Shown here: in pieces, positions 5,508-5,823 of the stretch
Position numbering within the stretch: the first letter of the stretch is position 1
How the letters are laid out: each line of letters starts with the position of its first letter
Assembly: GCA_002719615.1 (NCBI GenBank)
Contig: PBHZ01000018.1
Span: forward strand, 108,792 to 114,614
Length of the DNA stretch: 5,823 nucleotides
Direction of reading: 5' to 3'
From: Methanobacteriota archaeon
GTDB taxonomy: Archaea > Thermoplasmatota > Poseidoniia > Poseidoniales > Thalassarchaeaceae
Made by a program: the position numbers and the translations under genes
The notes under the pieces: generated by a model
The model's database searches: none
Told to the model about the DNA's origin: nothing
Seen by the model: the letters and a program-made list of their open reading frames with translations, nothing else

Positions 5508-5823
5508 TGAAAACTTTATCTCCATTATCGCAGGGCATTATCTCTCTTAGAAAGTATTTAGAAATTATCTCTGCTGTTTTTACATGTCTAGTCAAATCTG
5601 GAATTAGTATAGCGCAATCTATCCAATTTTTATTATCTTTCGAGATTTTTGCTCTGAAAGCTGTTGCTCCTCCAAATGATTTCCCTTCCCTCTCAAATCC
5701 CTGAATCCTCAAAGCTTTGCTAGAATCAGATTCTTCTCCTTCATCTAATCCTGAAATTATTCTTAATTTATTATAATTTTCAACATAATTATCAAATAAA
5801 TCTACATTCAATGTACCTGGCCA
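5494..5823 (-). CDS. ribK: Archaeal CTP-dependent riboflavin kinase, C-terminal part (5' end outside window)
   Basis: On the minus strand the frame is open from the window edge to TGA at 5496-5494: 109 residues starting WPGTLNVDLFDNY. The PGTLN motif is the hallmark of archaeal RibK (DUF120), which makes FMN from riboflavin using CTP; its Thr and Asn are, as I recall, metal/nucleotide ligands. Further matches in order are FGGATAFRAKI (the family's 'G....A.I' strand), ILIPDLTRH ('i.P..T.h'), then AEIISKYFLREIMPCDNGDK (the 'lEiIa...LR..l.l.dGD' ending). A TTG at 5811 could be mistaken for the start, but it would cut through PGTLN, so the true start is beyond 5823. Whether an N-terminal winged-helix regulator domain (as in RbkR proteins) is fused cannot be seen. 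Convergent with truA. Confidence 0.85.
   Translation of the reverse strand, partial: WPGTLNVDLFDNYVENYNKLRIISGLDEGEESDSSKALRIQGFEREGKSFGGATAFRAKISKDNKNWIDCAILIPDLTRHVKTAEIISKYFLREIMPCDNGDKVFITLS

Noticed and set aside
5480..5704. Plus-strand 74-codon ORF after truA
   Set aside because: Antisense to ribK; the minus-strand frame carries clear family motifs.

Overview
The window is AT-rich and gene-dense, with no gap over about 70 bases between genes. It reads as an uncultivated archaeon. The strongest evidence is at the right edge, where the minus strand encodes the C-terminal part of an archaeal CTP-dependent riboflavin kinase (RibK, DUF120 family), a family essentially confined to Archaea. 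The TruA has archaeal/eukaryotic-type motif variants, GGTGA and GGAGG ribosome-binding sites occur, and TTTAAATA-like TATA elements can be seen. A permease with a large Asp-rich exposed domain, together with the low GC, would fit planktonic Thermoplasmatota-like archaea (marine group II/III). That placement is an inference by eye, not a search result.

Layout, left to right. Bases 1-120 hold the last 39 codons of an upstream plus-strand gene, probably the ATPase of an ABC transporter. It overlaps by 8 bases an ABC-2-type permease (113-1783) that carries an unusually large exposed domain between its first two membrane helices. Seven bases further on is a soluble, tryptophan-rich protein (1791-2981) that resembles the AttH/CrtC lipocalin-like family. 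These three genes look like one operon. After a 69-base gap comes a four-helix membrane protein with a bacterial-type PH (DUF304) domain (3051-4007). A 58-base gap with a plausible TATA box, a tiny upstream ORF and an 8-base palindrome precedes a TPR protein (4066-4614). Fourteen bases later comes truA, the tRNA pseudouridine synthase (4629-5507), which starts at TTG behind a strong Shine-Dalgarno. ribK lies tail-to-tail on the minus strand (5494-5823, 5' end outside the window) and overlaps the truA end by 14 bases.

How the genes may work together: the left half looks like an ABC export or lipid-handling module (ATPase, permease, AttH/CrtC-like protein), perhaps adjoining an independent membrane PH protein. 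The right half is housekeeping: tRNA modification and FMN synthesis. I see no mobile element, CRISPR array, tRNA, rRNA or phage gene. The most interesting candidate for something undescribed is the left module: a permease with a two-part, Cys- and Asp-rich ectodomain, tightly coupled to a CrtC/AttH-like protein.
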